DNA from: Halichoerus grypus
Lineage: Eukaryota; Chordata; Mammalia; Carnivora; Phocidae
DNA: 64,000 nt
Assembly: GCF_964656455.1 (NCBI RefSeq)
Contig: NC_135723.1
Span: 186,001 to 250,000 of the forward strand
Direction of reading: 5' to 3'
The notes under the pieces were generated by a model, which was given only the letters and a program-made list of their open reading frames with translations, had not been told where the DNA came from and ran no database searches. The first letter of the stretch is position 1; the number at the start of each line of letters is the position of its first letter. Shown here one piece after another: positions 29,935 through 52,900 of the stretch. The position numbers were made by a program, and so were the translations under genes.

Positions 29935-32300
29935 CTTAACTGAAAAGCCATTTCGGGCAAGCAGAAGTGGCAGGTTACGAGTTGTCAATCAATTGGGACA
30001 ACAGGACCGTCTGTGCTATCTGAAACTATTCAAACTTAAGTATTAGACTGAATTTTATTTTTAATTACAGTTTTTCTTGCTATGTTATGGAGCTCTTAAA
30101 TTGTATCTTTTGGGTAGATTTTAGATTTTGAAGATTCTGTGTCTTTTCCAGAGATGATGTAGTCTTTAAGTCTTGCAGGGACAGCAGGGCCTGATGCACT
30201 GTCCTCTCAATGATGTAGGTCTAAGCTATAAGCATTTTCATGTGGGTGTTACTTATTAGCCTTCGTCAGGGTTTGTTACAAGGCAAAGGTATTAACTTCC
30301 AGAAGAGGAAGGGGACTCCTGGCTAATCTTTATTGTGAAACTCACAGGCGACCTGCATCAATTGTCTAGAGGCCTGGGTGCTCGAGGTCCGCCACGCTGC
30401 TCGTGAGCTCCAGCACTGACCACACTCCTGTCGTCACACGGTTCCAGCTGACGCTGCTCTCCGGCTCACAGGACCCTATGAAGGTACCTGTCCCGTGTTC
30501 AGACACTTAACAGATGTTTACTCAGGGCCTTGTGTGCCGGGCTGTCCTCTAAACAGGCAGGATGCAGTAGTAAACATCACGGCGGTGGAGAAAGGTAGTA
30601 AATGCACGAGTAAGTGTCAGACCCTGCTGAGTGACCAACCACCTAGCTCAGCAGATGGAAGCAATCACATTTATTAGCTCACATGCCTGCCAACTCTCCA
30701 GGCTGTTCTGCCTGTCTGAGCCCGGCTTGGCTGGCCTCCCTGGTTGCCCTCATGGTCCCCCTGGCAGGATGCCGGTCCCCCCAGGGCCTCAGCCTGCCCC
30801 TGTGGTCTCTTCTCCAGCGGGCCAGCCCAGGTTTGCCCTCACAGTTCTGGAAGGTTGGGGGGACAGGGAGCAGGATGCTGCGAGCGCTTCTTCAAGCCTC
30901 TCCTTGAGCCAGGTCTGTTCCTGTCCCACTGGCCAGAGCAGCCACGTGGCCAAGCCTATAGTCAAGGGGGGAGGGGCCTACAAAGTCACAGGGTGAGGGC
31001 GAAGGGCATCAGCACAGGCAGGCCACTTAATGCCCTCAGGATGGCCCCATGGGTCAATATGTCAGCTATCAACTGGGGGCGTGGGGTGGGCTGTTTCGGG
31101 GCACACGGGGGAGGGCTGAAGTTCTACGCAGGGCAGTGTGGGGAGCCTCAGTGAGAGACAGAAAGTAGTGATGTCAGCAGAAGGAACAGCAAATGTGTCC
31201 CCAAGACAGGACACGTATTAGTCTGGGTGGGCCCGGGGGGGATTTCTCAGTGACTAACGCAGTATCTTGCTCCCCAAATTCCCTGTGGATGGGCTGTGCA
31301 AGCAGGCTTGTCACCCCCAGGGCCACAGGGCACCTCCATGTGGCCACAGCCCACCTCAGGGCGGGAGAGTGTCATAGGTGGGGGTGCCGGGGCACATGCT
31401 CTTTGTAAGGCTGGCATCCAGTTTCCTGAGAAGACGAGCTGGGGCCTGCTCAGCCCTCAGGTCCTCTCGTGGCCCCCGGGGAGGTGGCCCGGTGCAGCCC
31501 GTGTGGTGTGCATGCAGCCAGCCCTCTGGCTGAGGCGGACGGGAACGAGGGGTAGGCTGGCGTCCAGTCACCCGGTCCCAGCCTTCCCTGGGACACGTAG
31601 TGAGCTGAAGTTCCGGGGTGTGGCGGGGCCTGGGGGGGACAGGGAAGGCTGGGCTGCAGAGGAGAGCAGAGGCCCTGTCCCACCAGGCGTCCGTGGGATG
31701 GCCCGTCCAGGCTCGGCTGCTGTGGAGGAGGAGGACCAGGGTTCTCCAGAGAAACGGAACCCACGGGGTGTATGTACGTGTATCACTATAAACAGACGTG
31801 TATGTATATAATATACATGCAGATACCGAGATGTAGAGAGTGGGGAAGGGGGGAAGGGAGACAGAGATTGATCTCTCTCTCATGCAAGTTTGGCTCGCTG
31901 GGGAGGACTGTCAGCTCTTCCCAGCACACGGGTGCGGCTCAGCAAACCTGTTCTGGAAACGCCGCACGGACACACCCACAAGTAACGGTTTAGCAGCACC
32001 GGGGCGTCCCCAGCCCAGTCGGACACACACAGTGAGCAAGCACAGCGAGGTCCTGTTCTTTGCAGCCAAGTGACCTGAGTGACGGTGGTCAGTCGCTCCC
32101 AGCCCCGCCTGGGCCAGGGGACGTTCAATCCTGGAGCATCTTACACAGGAAAAGTAGGACCGAGCGTATTTTAATTGGCATTTTCCTGAGTTTTAATGAG
32201 GTCAACAGTTTGTAAGTATTTACTGGCCACTTAGGCTTGTACTTTTGTGACTTGCCGGATTCTGTGTCATCACTCGCTTTAAAAAACGGAAACAAAGATT
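29935..32300. other. Intergenic, nothing recognised
   Basis: Moderate GC content with a purine-rich stretch near 31840-31870. No gene or clear repeat found. Confidence 0.5.
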
Positions 32301-32322
32301 GGTTTAAAAATGTAAAGAATTT

Positions 32323-32500
32323 GGGACGCCTGGGTGGCTCAGTCGGTTAAGCGTCTGCCTTCGGCTCAGGTCATGATCCCGGGGTCCTGGGATCGAGTCC
32401 CGCATCGGGCTCCCTGCTCCACGGGGAGCCTGCTTCTCCCTCTGCCTCTGCCTCTCCCTCTCTCTGTCTCTCATGAATGAATAAATAAAATCTTAAAAAA
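32323..32500 (+). mobile_element. can-SINE, plus, well preserved
   Basis: Complete head with tRNA-like A and B boxes ('tggctcagtcggttaagcg', 'gggatcgagtcccgc') and AATAAATAAA tail. Imperfect 17-bp flanking repeat 'aaaaatgtaaagaattt' on the left. The body ('ctccacggggagcctgcttc') is the arctoid-like form that informs the species inference. Confidence 0.96.
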
Positions 32501-32504
32501 AAAT

Positions 32505-35500
32505 GTATAGGATTTTATCGAACAGCTTCCTTTTATCAGAGACACTGTTTTTTAGGCACACCTTTCTAGATTTTTCGGAGGCAGTCCTTGTGCCCTTGGG
32601 ACCCCTTGTTGGAGGGGAGAAACAGAGGCTCAGAGAGCCGCTCTGGGGTCACGGTGCACCCCTAAAATGCTCTCTCTGTTTGGGGGTGTAGGTCCTTCCC
32701 CAGCGTTTCATTTGCCCTTTCGTTTAAACTTCAGTATGTTTTGAAAAGAAAGCTAAAACTTTTATCCAGCCACAGTTCTCGATACTTCTGCAGTTCCTGC
32801 TGAGAACCTTCTCCCAAGAGGAACCCAAACCCAGACCCGTTTCCCTTGAAGACTGGGATGGCTTCTCTTTTCATAGCTGTATCTTCAACCCATTGGGAGC
32901 TCATCTGGGCGAGGATGGGCACCAGGATCCGCATTGTTTCCCAGCAGACGCTGTCTGGAACCCTCCCCCTGGGACGCGGCACTGGCTGGCCGTTGTCCGT
33001 CCACCGACACAGACTCTCCCAGGGACCTGGAAGCCTGCCCCCCGCCAGCCGGCAGCGCCCCTGTGGCTGCGGTGACCCCCGTCTCCCCGAGGGGCTGGGC
33101 CCTGCGGTGAGTGGAAGGAATCCGGTGGAACTCTGCTCGCTCAGCAGAGCAGGCCTGGTGAGCTGGGCGGGGACACCGGACTGTGGAAAATCACATGTCA
33201 GAAACCCAAGGAAATTGTTCTGCCAGTTGTGTGGACGACTAGACACCGTCTGGGAGACCCGAGGCCCCCGAGCAGCCTGACCCCCCTGTTAACATCCAGA
33301 CTGCGGGCAAGGGGGCATTTCTAGGGGCCGATCCCAAGAGGGAGGAGCAGAAGGGTGGGATGGGCCCAGGGTCTTCTCTCCCTTGCTCCCTGGAGACAGA
33401 CCCAGGACTCCAGGAGACGGAGAGGAGCTGGGACATGATCCCAGGCCTGCCGTCCAGAGCCCGGGCTTTCCAGGCCTTCCAGTGAGAGCATCCCCACACG
33501 TGGGCTGGCTGGCCAGGCCGTGGAGGAAGGCCCTTCCGAAGGCCCCACTGGGCCATCTCAGTACTGAGGCTTCGCTCCCCTCACGGCCCAGCCTTGGTAT
33601 GTGAGCTGCCTCCCCTGAGGCCCCAGGAGCCTAGGAGGGTGTCCTCGGGGCCTCCCAGGCTCTGCCATTCCTGCCTGTCCCTGTTCCTGTGCCCGGTGGC
33701 TACCCCAGCCAGACCGTGGGTATGTGGTGCTGTTGGTGGGTCAATGTCCCCCCTCTGCCCAGGCCGAGAGCAGGGTGTCCCGTGGTGACACTCGGGCCTC
33801 AGCAGGAGGGGCTAGTGCCACCGCGGCCCCCTGGCCCGGGGCCGGAGGCTGTGGAGCCCAGATGGAAAGAACATTCAGTCTGGCTCCGGAGTCCCCGCCT
33901 GGCCCTTCCCCGTCAGTGACACGCTGTGACCTGAACACATCACTTCTCCCGGAGCGGCTGCTTTCTCGCTTAAGAATGGAGAGAGATGGTGGCCTGCTGG
34001 ACAAGTATGAATCACTTCCCCGTCTGCCATCCACGCCCAGGTCCAGAGACTTGGGGCCTGACCGGGGGGAGTCCCGGCCTGGGGCGGGTCGAGTCTCCCC
34101 CACTGAGACCCCCCCTGCCTTTTCTCCCACAGGCCAGGACTCTGTCTCCCCGCGGGTCGTTGCCCTCCCCTTGCCCTCTGTCCGTGGACGGTCCAGTCAC
34201 TGACTTCCGGTGCCCTCCAGCCTGACGGTCTCCAGAGGAAGGCTGCCTCCAGGCCTGCCGGCTCTCCGGGCCATGCTTAGGCTGGCAGCTTGTTGACAGC
34301 TCCGGGAGCCAGTGAGCCAGTCCGGGAGCCACGGCCACAGAGGCATGCACAAATTGCCTGGGGGCCCAAAGGTGCGGGGCCGGGCACCAGGGTGGGGGCG
34401 CTGTGGGCTGGAGACCAGGAGGCGGAGGGCAATGAGGCTGTGGACGTTGCAGCCGCAGCCACATGGGGGGATGCGGTCTCCTGCTGGGGTGGCTGCCTGA
34501 AGGGCCTGGGGACATCTTTTGGCCCAGAGCTCAGCTCTTCCCCAGAAGGGCCAGTAGAGGGCCTCCTCCCTGCCCCCCAGGCCTCCCAACCCCCACCCCA
34601 TGGCCCCCCACCAGCATTCTCTAGTGCTTCCGGTGACCACATTTGGAAAGCAGGAACCCTGAGGTCTGGTGGGTGGAGGGAACAGGGCCAAGGTGGGGGG
34701 GTGGGGGAGTGACCCTCACACTTCCCAAGGCCCAAGCCAGGCTGCAGATACTAACCCTGCTCCTCAGGCTGTTTCCCTTGGGGCAGGGGCCCCGGGGGTC
34801 CTGAGCCACCCTCCTCTTACAGACTAAGTCGACGGAATTATTCGAGGTCACAGTTCTAAGACTGACTTCTGGGATGGTGGGAGGAGGGGGTAAATCTCCT
34901 CTCCCTCCTGCCCCAGGCCCATCCTGGGGTCTCCTCACCGCGAGGAGTAGAGCTGCCTCCTCTGAAGGCCAGCCCGAGCTGAAACAAAGCCTCCGTTGCT
35001 TGCCCTACACGCAGCATCTTCCCTCCCCGTCCCTGTGGGACGGGCCCCAGGGACTGGAAAGAGGGTGGGTTCCATTCCTTCCCATTCTTCTCCACCTCCT
35101 CGCCCCTTCCGATGTGGGAGCTCCTGGCTCCCCCACTGCCCCCTGCTGGGGGCAGGGGGCATTACTGAAATGGGCAACGTGGCCTTGGTGCCCCCCACCT
35201 GGGAGCTTTGCCTACATGTCCCCTGGCCCTCCACGGCGGCCTGCAGGGCCTCTGCACTGGCCCATTCCTCCAGGATGGGGCTGCTGCTAACCTCTGAGGG
35301 TCCCCGCTCCTGACCGTGGGTGGGGAGAGCCCCTCCAGCTCTCTCTCCCGAGGACTGACCATCGGCCCACAGGTTCTCCTGGGAACTCTCTTTCCTCTCT
35401 CTGGAGGCACCTAGAGTGGGCCTACCAGGCTGAGAGATCAGTCTCCCTCTCCCTGGCAAGCCCAGTCCTGCTGTGGCCCGTTGGGCAGACCCTTCCGGGG

Positions 35501-38075
35501 AGCGAGGGGAAGGCCCTGGCTTCTCTCAGGAAGTTGGAGGTGGGGGTGCAGAGGCCAGGGGGTCCAGCAGACCCCCACTAGCTCCCAAGAGCCCTTGGAC
35601 ATGCACACCGACGCCCCCCTCCCGCCCAGCAGGAGGCACTGGGCCCTGAAAGGGTGAATGGCAGCCACAGGAGGCCGCGAGCCTCCCACTCCCCTGGACC
35701 TGCCTTGGGCTGCCCTTGGGGAGTCTGGTTAGTTGCCGTGCTCCTCAGCAGACAGGGATCCCCTAACAGGCCCTGTGGCTGCCTCCCTGCCCCCAGGCAG
35801 AACCTGGGCCCAGCTCTAGGGCTCTCCAGGGTGCACGTCTGAAAGTGAAGTGGGGTCCCAGCCCCAGCCACGGAGCAGGGGGTCCTGGCCCGGCCTGGAC
35901 AGCAGTCACCCTGCTCTCCACCTGCTCGGACACTTGGGGGCAGAGAGCCCCCAACTCCCCGCCCCCACCCCCTGCCCAGCTCCCTACGAGGCTTTTGCTC
36001 ATGTTCCCGTTGGTGACTCACTGTGGCTAAGGAAAAGTTTCTTTCTATTCCTTTCTAATTTTTTTTTACGGTTTCTATTTTCCCTGGCAGAGGATGTTGG
36101 GCCCAAATCTGATCCATGTGTGAGCCAGCTGAACTCAGGAGCGTTCCCAGGGAAGTGACGTTCCACAGCAGCCCCCGCACCCCCGCCCCAGCCTTGAGCC
36201 TCCCTGCTTGACACACTCAACTGGGGGCCACAGAGCAAATTCCCAGACCGAGTTTCAAGAATGATGATTCAGAGGCTCACAGAGGACATTTATGGGTAAG
36301 AGCTTGCTTCATCTCTATGGCCAGGACCAGCCTGGGGACACATGACAGGGCGAGTACAGTGCAGGGACCAGGAGGCCTGGCTGGGGGCAGGGGGTGGGTG
36401 GTGCTCTGAGAGCTCAGGTGGGCAGCCGTGGTCTCTGGGGGGGAGACGGCAAGGGCTGGGCGCTGGCATGTTCTCACTGCTGACATCGTGCCGGGCACAG
36501 CACGTGCTCTATCTGCACCTGAGGCTGGGGAGCAGGGGGGTCACTTGCTGCCCTCAGATGGCCAGGAGGCCAGAGCTGGGGTGGGACCCTCAGGACCAGC
36601 TCCCAACACAGTCCCACTGCCTTTTTAAGCATGGACAAGGGTGAGCCGGTGAGAAACGAAGGAAGGGCCTTGAACAGAAGGGGTACAGAGCCTCCCTGGG
36701 TCCTGTTCCCGGTCCGGGGGCTGAGCCAGCAGCCCCCACAGTGTCCCTCGGGCTGGCCGTGGCTTCGTGAAGAGGCCCAGGGGCTTCCTGACCTGCTCCT
36801 TCTCTTTCCCTTTAGTCCAAGGTCCAAACTGCCTGTGGACCTTCCCAGGGGCTCCTGGGTTTTCCCAGCTACTTCACGGGGCCAAACCCTCACAGACAAC
36901 CTTGGCTCAGGGCTGACTGCTGCTAAACTTGACCCATGGAATCCAGCTGTGCTCTTTCTCGCTTCCTCATTCCTTCTGCTCTGGGAGCTCCAGCCTCAGG
37001 TGCGAGGCCCATTTGGGACCAGCTGACATTTACCCTTCAAGGAGCCTATGGAAACACACGTATCCTAGCTCTCCGTGCCAGCACCCGTGGCAGACATTAC
37101 TAATCTATTCTGGATTCTCTGATCTATGCTGGCACCCGTACAGATATTACTCATTGATCCTGAGATCCTCTGACTACCCGATATATGTGCCCCCAGGGGC
37201 ATGCAGTGGCTGGAGCTACTGTAAACAGTCTTTAAAAAACCAGGTTCTGGTAAGAGGGACGAGAGGAGTGGCTGTCCGTGTTGGGATCTAAGCTGGTGGG
37301 AAAGCCGTGCGTCTGCAGAGGTGAGACAGTGTCCACTGCAGGAGACAGAAGAAACTCTAGGGGAGGGGACGAGCCCCAGATAATAGCACCTCCTGCCTCA
37401 GTGTCCAGTGACTGTCCCCAGGGCACATCCCAGCACACAGCTCAGTTGGGTTAAAGGCACACACAGTCTCTCCCCAGCTGGGTCCTCGGGGCAGTGTCTG
37501 GTCTACTTTGCCTTTGTGGCCCCATATCTTCCACGTGGAGCTGGGCTCACAAGCACTGCCCCTAAATCTTCCCTTGAGCAGACCTGGCTTGACCTGAGGC
37601 TGTACCATCTGCCGGAGAGGCCAGAGAAGTGGGCTTCGCCGATCCAGGTGTAGGGGCAGGCAAGAAACCCTTCAACTTGTACGGAAATCACTGTGTGAGT
37701 GCTGAGTCCCGTTCCTGTGAATTATACACAGATTTAATACCATGGGAAAGGAATCTCCTCCCTCCCTGCTCCGTCTCTGCCCCCTTCCGAACTTGCCCTT
37801 GTCTGCCCGGACCTGGGGGAGGGGGGCGTTACATAGGGATTCCCAGCGCCAACAGAGCAGCTGGCCTGCCCTGAGGGCAGGTTTACCCCTGCCTGCCACT
37901 AGAGAGTGAGTTCCCGAAGAGCTGTCCCTCACCGGGAGCCAGCACAGGGCCCACGGACCGGGGAATCAGTTGGACGTCTGCAGGAAAGCTAGTGACAGTT
38001 CACAGAGTCGCCAGCCCAAGCCTCCAGAGAGAGGCAAGGATGGGTTGGCCAGGGGCGTTCACCGCCTGGCGGGAG
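32505..38075. other. Upstream flank of AEBP1, no gene supported
   Basis: Mostly unique-looking GC-rich DNA. A degenerate tandem duplication of about 50 bp occurs at 37.07-37.18 kb ('ggcacccgtacagatattac' type). Regulatory elements for AEBP1 may lie here but none can be named from motifs alone. Confidence 0.5.
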
Positions 38076-38079
38076 CCCT

Positions 38080-38797
38080 GAGATGGGGAGGGTCTCGGAG
38101 GCCAGAGGCCGCAGCTGGGCTCTGCCGTCAGGGCTCGCAACCCCCTCCATTGGGCTGGGTGGCATCTCGCCTCCCGGTCCCAGCCGACTCGAGCGCGCTG
38201 CTGCAGACCCATTGTGGGGGGGGGGCGGCATTGGACCCCTCGGACCTGCGCCCTCAAGACCCCCCTCCCCCCCACGCAGGTCCTCCGTCCTAGGCGCAGG
38301 CCTCAGGCCGTGGACGCCGGCCGGCCCCAGTTACCGCTTCGGAAAGTGCCAAGCGCGCGGCGCCGGGACAGATCGCCGCCCCCCCCCCGCCCCCGCAGCC
38401 CCTCCGTCCACGCCCGGCTCCTCCTCCTCCTCCTCCTTCCCCAGGGGTGGGGGCAGCCGGCTCCGGAAGCCCTGGCGCCCCCGCCCCGGCCTCCACCGGA
38501 GCTTGGGAGAGGCGGTGCGCGCGGGAGCGTGCCACGCGGGGCCGGAGCTCCCAGCCGCCACCAGCGCCGCAGAGGCCCCCCGGCCACCCCTGAGCCCCCA
38601 CTCTCCCCTGAGCCCTTGCCCCGCCCGGAGCCCTCTCGCCCCACCCCGGATCCTCCCGCCCGCTCCCACCCGGAGCCCTCCGCCGACCCCGGCGCCCCCG
38701 CCCACGCGGGACCCCTCTGCCGCCCCTCCCCAGAGTCCCCGCCCCTCGCCACCCCGGGGGCCCCCCCGCGCCCCTGCCCCCCGCGCGAGCCCCGGCC
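38080..38797 (+). promoter_or_regulatory. AEBP1: AEBP1 CpG-rich promoter and 5' leader
   Basis: From about 38.1 kb the sequence becomes CpG-rich, then strongly C-rich on the plus strand up to the AEBP1 ATG (runs of CCCC with few stops). No TATA box is obvious, so transcription probably starts at several GC-box sites. The exact start cannot be placed. Open frames overlapping the start out of phase are composition effects. Confidence 0.6.
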
Positions 38798-49341
<10,544 letters not shown>

Positions 49342-49519
49342 GCCCCGAGCCAGCTCAGCGGCCACCAGCAGCGGGAGCCGCCTGCCCTCGGGGTAGCCCG
49401 GCCGGGAGGGGCGGCGCCCAGACCGACACCGAGGAGCCCGGCTGTGCAGGAAGCTCCTGCCCGCGGCCGACGGCCCGGCGCGCACGGACTCCTCAGCCAT
49501 CTGCCCCGTCAGCCGCACC

Positions 49520-49525
49520 AATAAA
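49520..49525 (+). terminator. AEBP1: AEBP1 poly(A) signal AATAAA
   Basis: A canonical AATAAA lies 179 bp after the AEBP1 stop, followed by a GT-rich 'cagacgtgtggctgag' element within 30 bp. This gives a short 3'UTR. Confidence 0.9.
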
Positions 49526-49653
49526 GCAAGCTCACGGCAGACGTGTGGCTGAGCCCTTGGGGACGGGGAGGAGGGAGAGCGCATGCCGCGCGCGGCCCCG
49601 GCCAGCGTCAGCTCTGCCTGGGAGCTCAATACCAGCACACCGGTCAGGCTTTT

Positions 49654-49855
49654 TTAAAAAAGATTTTATTTCCTTATTTTAGAGAGAGAGAGAGAGAGAG
49701 AGCAGGGGGAGGGGCAGAGGGAGAGAGAATCTCAAGCAGACTCCACGCCCAGCACAGAGCCCAACATGGGGCTCAATCTCACGACCCTGAGACCACGACC
49801 TGAGCCGAAATCAAGAGTCAGATGCTCAACGGACTGAGCCACCGAGGCGCCCCGA
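49654..49855 (-). mobile_element. can-SINE, minus, between AEBP1 and POLD2 3' ends
   Basis: Antisense SINE with a (GA)n tract, flanked by 'tcaggctttt' at 49644-49653 and 49856-49865. It occupies the gap between the two convergent poly(A) signals and provides the sequence just downstream of the POLD2 signal. Confidence 0.96.
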
Positions 49856-49862
49856 TCAGGCT

Positions 49863-49868
49863 TTTATT
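49863..49868 (-). terminator. POLD2: POLD2 poly(A) signal abutting a SINE
   Basis: On the minus strand AATAAA (TTTATT on plus at 49863-49868) lies 62 bp past the POLD2 stop. The 5' head of a minus-strand can-SINE begins about 8 bp further downstream, so the usual cleavage zone 10-30 nt beyond the signal falls inside the SINE. Confidence 0.85.
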
Positions 49869-49930
49869 ATAAAGCAAATGCCGCTGCACGGTCAGTGTTG
49901 CACAGAACGGCTAGCTGGGGTTTCTGTGAA

Positions 49931-52900
49931 TCAGGGGCCCAGACCCAAGCCCCCCAGGTCCTCGTCCTCTGCCCCAAAGCCCGAGAAGCTGATGGGCTGG
50001 CAGGCCAGGCTACGCAGATTCACAAGGCAGGCGGTCTGTGTGGTGCTGAAGTCGGGGACGGCCACCAACAGCACCCTCTGGTCCTCTGGGCCTGTAAAGA
50101 AGCCACACAGGCACAGCCCCCCCACTTGGGTTGTGGGTGGACCCTGGCTCCAAGGGAAGTCACCAGAAGCAAACAGGATTTCCCCATCAGCCCCGTGGGA
50201 GTGGTGGCCACAGAAGCTCCGGAAGGGCCGAGGGCAGCATAAAGGTCAAAGTCTAAAGCCCTGCTGACCAGAGGTGGGTGCTGAGCCTATGCACAGGTGT
50301 GGACCGATCAGCCCCCTGCCCAGACATGCTCACTCAGCTGGCCACTAGGCCGGCCACCTACCCCATGGGGCTTGGGGACTCCAGTGAGGTCTCCTCTGTG
50401 AGCCCCGTCCCCAGGACAGAGTCCCTTGTGACAGCCCAGACCCGGGGCCCCCAGAACACAAGACTCACCTTGGAAGATTTTAGAGCCAAACTTGGGGGTG
50501 TTCCCGCAAAAGTAGACGTGAGGGCACTCCGGGAAGATGAATGGGTCGGTCTTATAGAAAGGGTAGCAACCTGGAGAAAGCCCACAGCGGCTGAGGCTTC
50601 TCAGTTCCGCAAGGCACACGGTCAGGGTGCGGCGCCCTACCCCTGCCCCTCACACATGCTCCGGCTACGCTGGTAGCAGCCCTGCCCGCTGTGACACGGC
50701 CCCACGGCCCTGGGGTCCGGTCAGTGTGCCCTGCTGGGTGGGCACTGTGGCAGGGCGCCGGGCTCTGCCCAGCCGGAGCTCCCAATATGCTCCCCGTGGC
50801 CTGTGGCCCCACACAGGGCCTTGGCTGCAGACAGAGCTAAGACTCCAGAGGAGGTTCCAGAACTAGTGTCAGGCTTTTGGGTTTTCCCTTAGGTCACGGC
50901 AGGCCTGGTGAGTGCCAATCCAGGCTGCAAACCCTCTGGGCATCAAGGCCCCCGATTAGGACTCCCTTGGCCCTCTGGCGCCACCCCACGTGGCTGAGTC
51001 CCGTTACCTAGCGTGTCAGGGGCTGTGGGGCTGATGTGACGGACGCGCAGGGTCCACTCCAGGATCTCCAAGTGGTCCTCCATGCTACTGTACCGGAAAA
51101 TGTCACTCACATTTTGTCCTGATGTCCCCAGGAATCTGCAAGGCAAGGCTCAGCTGATCCTCACCCTGGGGGGGCCACTGCCGGTCCTCCCACGGAGCCA
51201 GCCCAGAGCTCACCAGGCACTCTCATGGCGGGTGTTCCAAGCCGACTCTGAGGAGGAGCCCAGATCCAGTGGGCCCTCTGCGGCCCTGGACCCAACCCTC
51301 CCCTCTCAGTGCCCCTGAGCACCAGGCCAGGGATCAGACGGGGCTGTGGCTGCAGCTGGCTACCTGACTCCATCGATGGTGGCTTGGTAGGGATTGGTGA
51401 CCAGCTGGAGGGTGGAGTAGGCGGCGGCCAGTGGGAACATGCAAGGGTGCAGGGGTTGCTGGGGGAGCGTGTAGTTGCTTGGGTCAAATTCGCCTGGCAT
51501 CACGTCCACGGGTACCGACGCCTGGAGGGCACAGGGGCAGGGGAGCTTGCAGGGCCCGGTGCCCTCCAGATCCCCCTTCCTCCCGTTCCCTGGCCCGCCT
51601 TCCGGTGCCCGCTGCCGCTTGGCAGACTCCAAGCTCATCGTCGGCCAGCCCCCAGCTCGCTCACGCTCAGCTGCAGGAGGATCTCATCCAGCATTTTGAC
51701 CGCCTCCACGCTGGCTGCCTGGGTTTTCTTGGTTAAGTACTTGGCCTGGGGATAGAAGTCCGTAGGCTGTCAGGCCCCAAGACAGGCTCAGAGCAAAGGG
51801 ACACTTTGAGCCCCGGCCGGACGGCAGAGAGCGGAGCCCCACTGCTCGGGGATGGTAGGAGTTCTGTGCCACAGGCCCCCGCCGCCCTCAGAAAGCAGGG
51901 CCGGAGCCGAGACCCCAGCAGCACTGCGGGGCACCGGCCACCAGACACTCGAGACCCCGCCTCTCCCTGGGGAAGGACGGGCTTGAAAGAGGGCGCGCGG
52001 GCGGGTGGGGGCCGTACCTTGTTGATGGAATCTCTGCTCTGGGTGTTGTAGCTCAGGAGGTTCCCGGCGAGGATGACCCGGGACACGTGGGCGGCGCTGC
52101 ACTGCTCCCCCTCGTCCCCCAGCTGCCCTGTCACCACGTCCACCAGCAGCTGGGTGCCCAGCAGGCTCTCGCCCCCGCCTCCACCCAGGCCCAGACCAGA
52201 CACCAGCAGCACAAACCTGCAGGAGAAGTCGGGGTCCTCCTGGGTGCCGAGCAAGCAGGTGTCTCCCCGCCGCCCCACCCGGCCACTGGCGGAGCTCTGC
52301 CCTGGTCACAGGTGAGCAGGGGCATGGAGCCCAGCCACTGTGACTCCCCCGGGCCGCTGGCCAGGCCCCCGAGCGCCTGCTCCTCACCTGTCCGTGTCAA
52401 GAGGGGGCGCGGGCTTCTGAGCAGCCAGCCCTGCAAAGCAGTGGGCCTCCACCAGGAACTTCCCGCTGTCTCTCACGGAGCCGAGCACGGCCAGCACTGT
52501 CCCTGGGGAGCGACAGTGTCAGGCTGCAGGAGGGAGGCCACCTCCTTTCAGGCACCCCCAAAGCACAACCAGCCAGTTCTCTTCTGCCTCACTTAGGACT
52601 CGGGGCCGGGGGTTTGCTTCCTGCCTCCCTGGGCCTCACATGCTGCCCGACCCTGCACCCACGCTCTGGGGATGTAGGGAAGCAGCAGCATCTCCAGGCG
52701 CGGGCCGCCCCCCCACCTGTGACCAGCTTGGATGCGTCAAGGCTGCCTTCCAGTTTGATGCGCTGCAATTCGTCTTCCAAGATCAGCTCGTCCTCGGGGT
52801 GGATGTACTTGCTCCGAGGAGGCTGGGGGACCAGGTTGTGCTGGGAGACAGAGACTGGGGGGAGTCTTGGGGCCGGAGGCTGGGTCCTAAGGCTCCCAGG

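Noticed and set aside
32323..32420. tRNA-like sequence with A and B boxes
   Set aside because: It is the tRNA-derived head of a can-SINE, not a tRNA gene; the A/T-rich tail and dispersed copies settle this.
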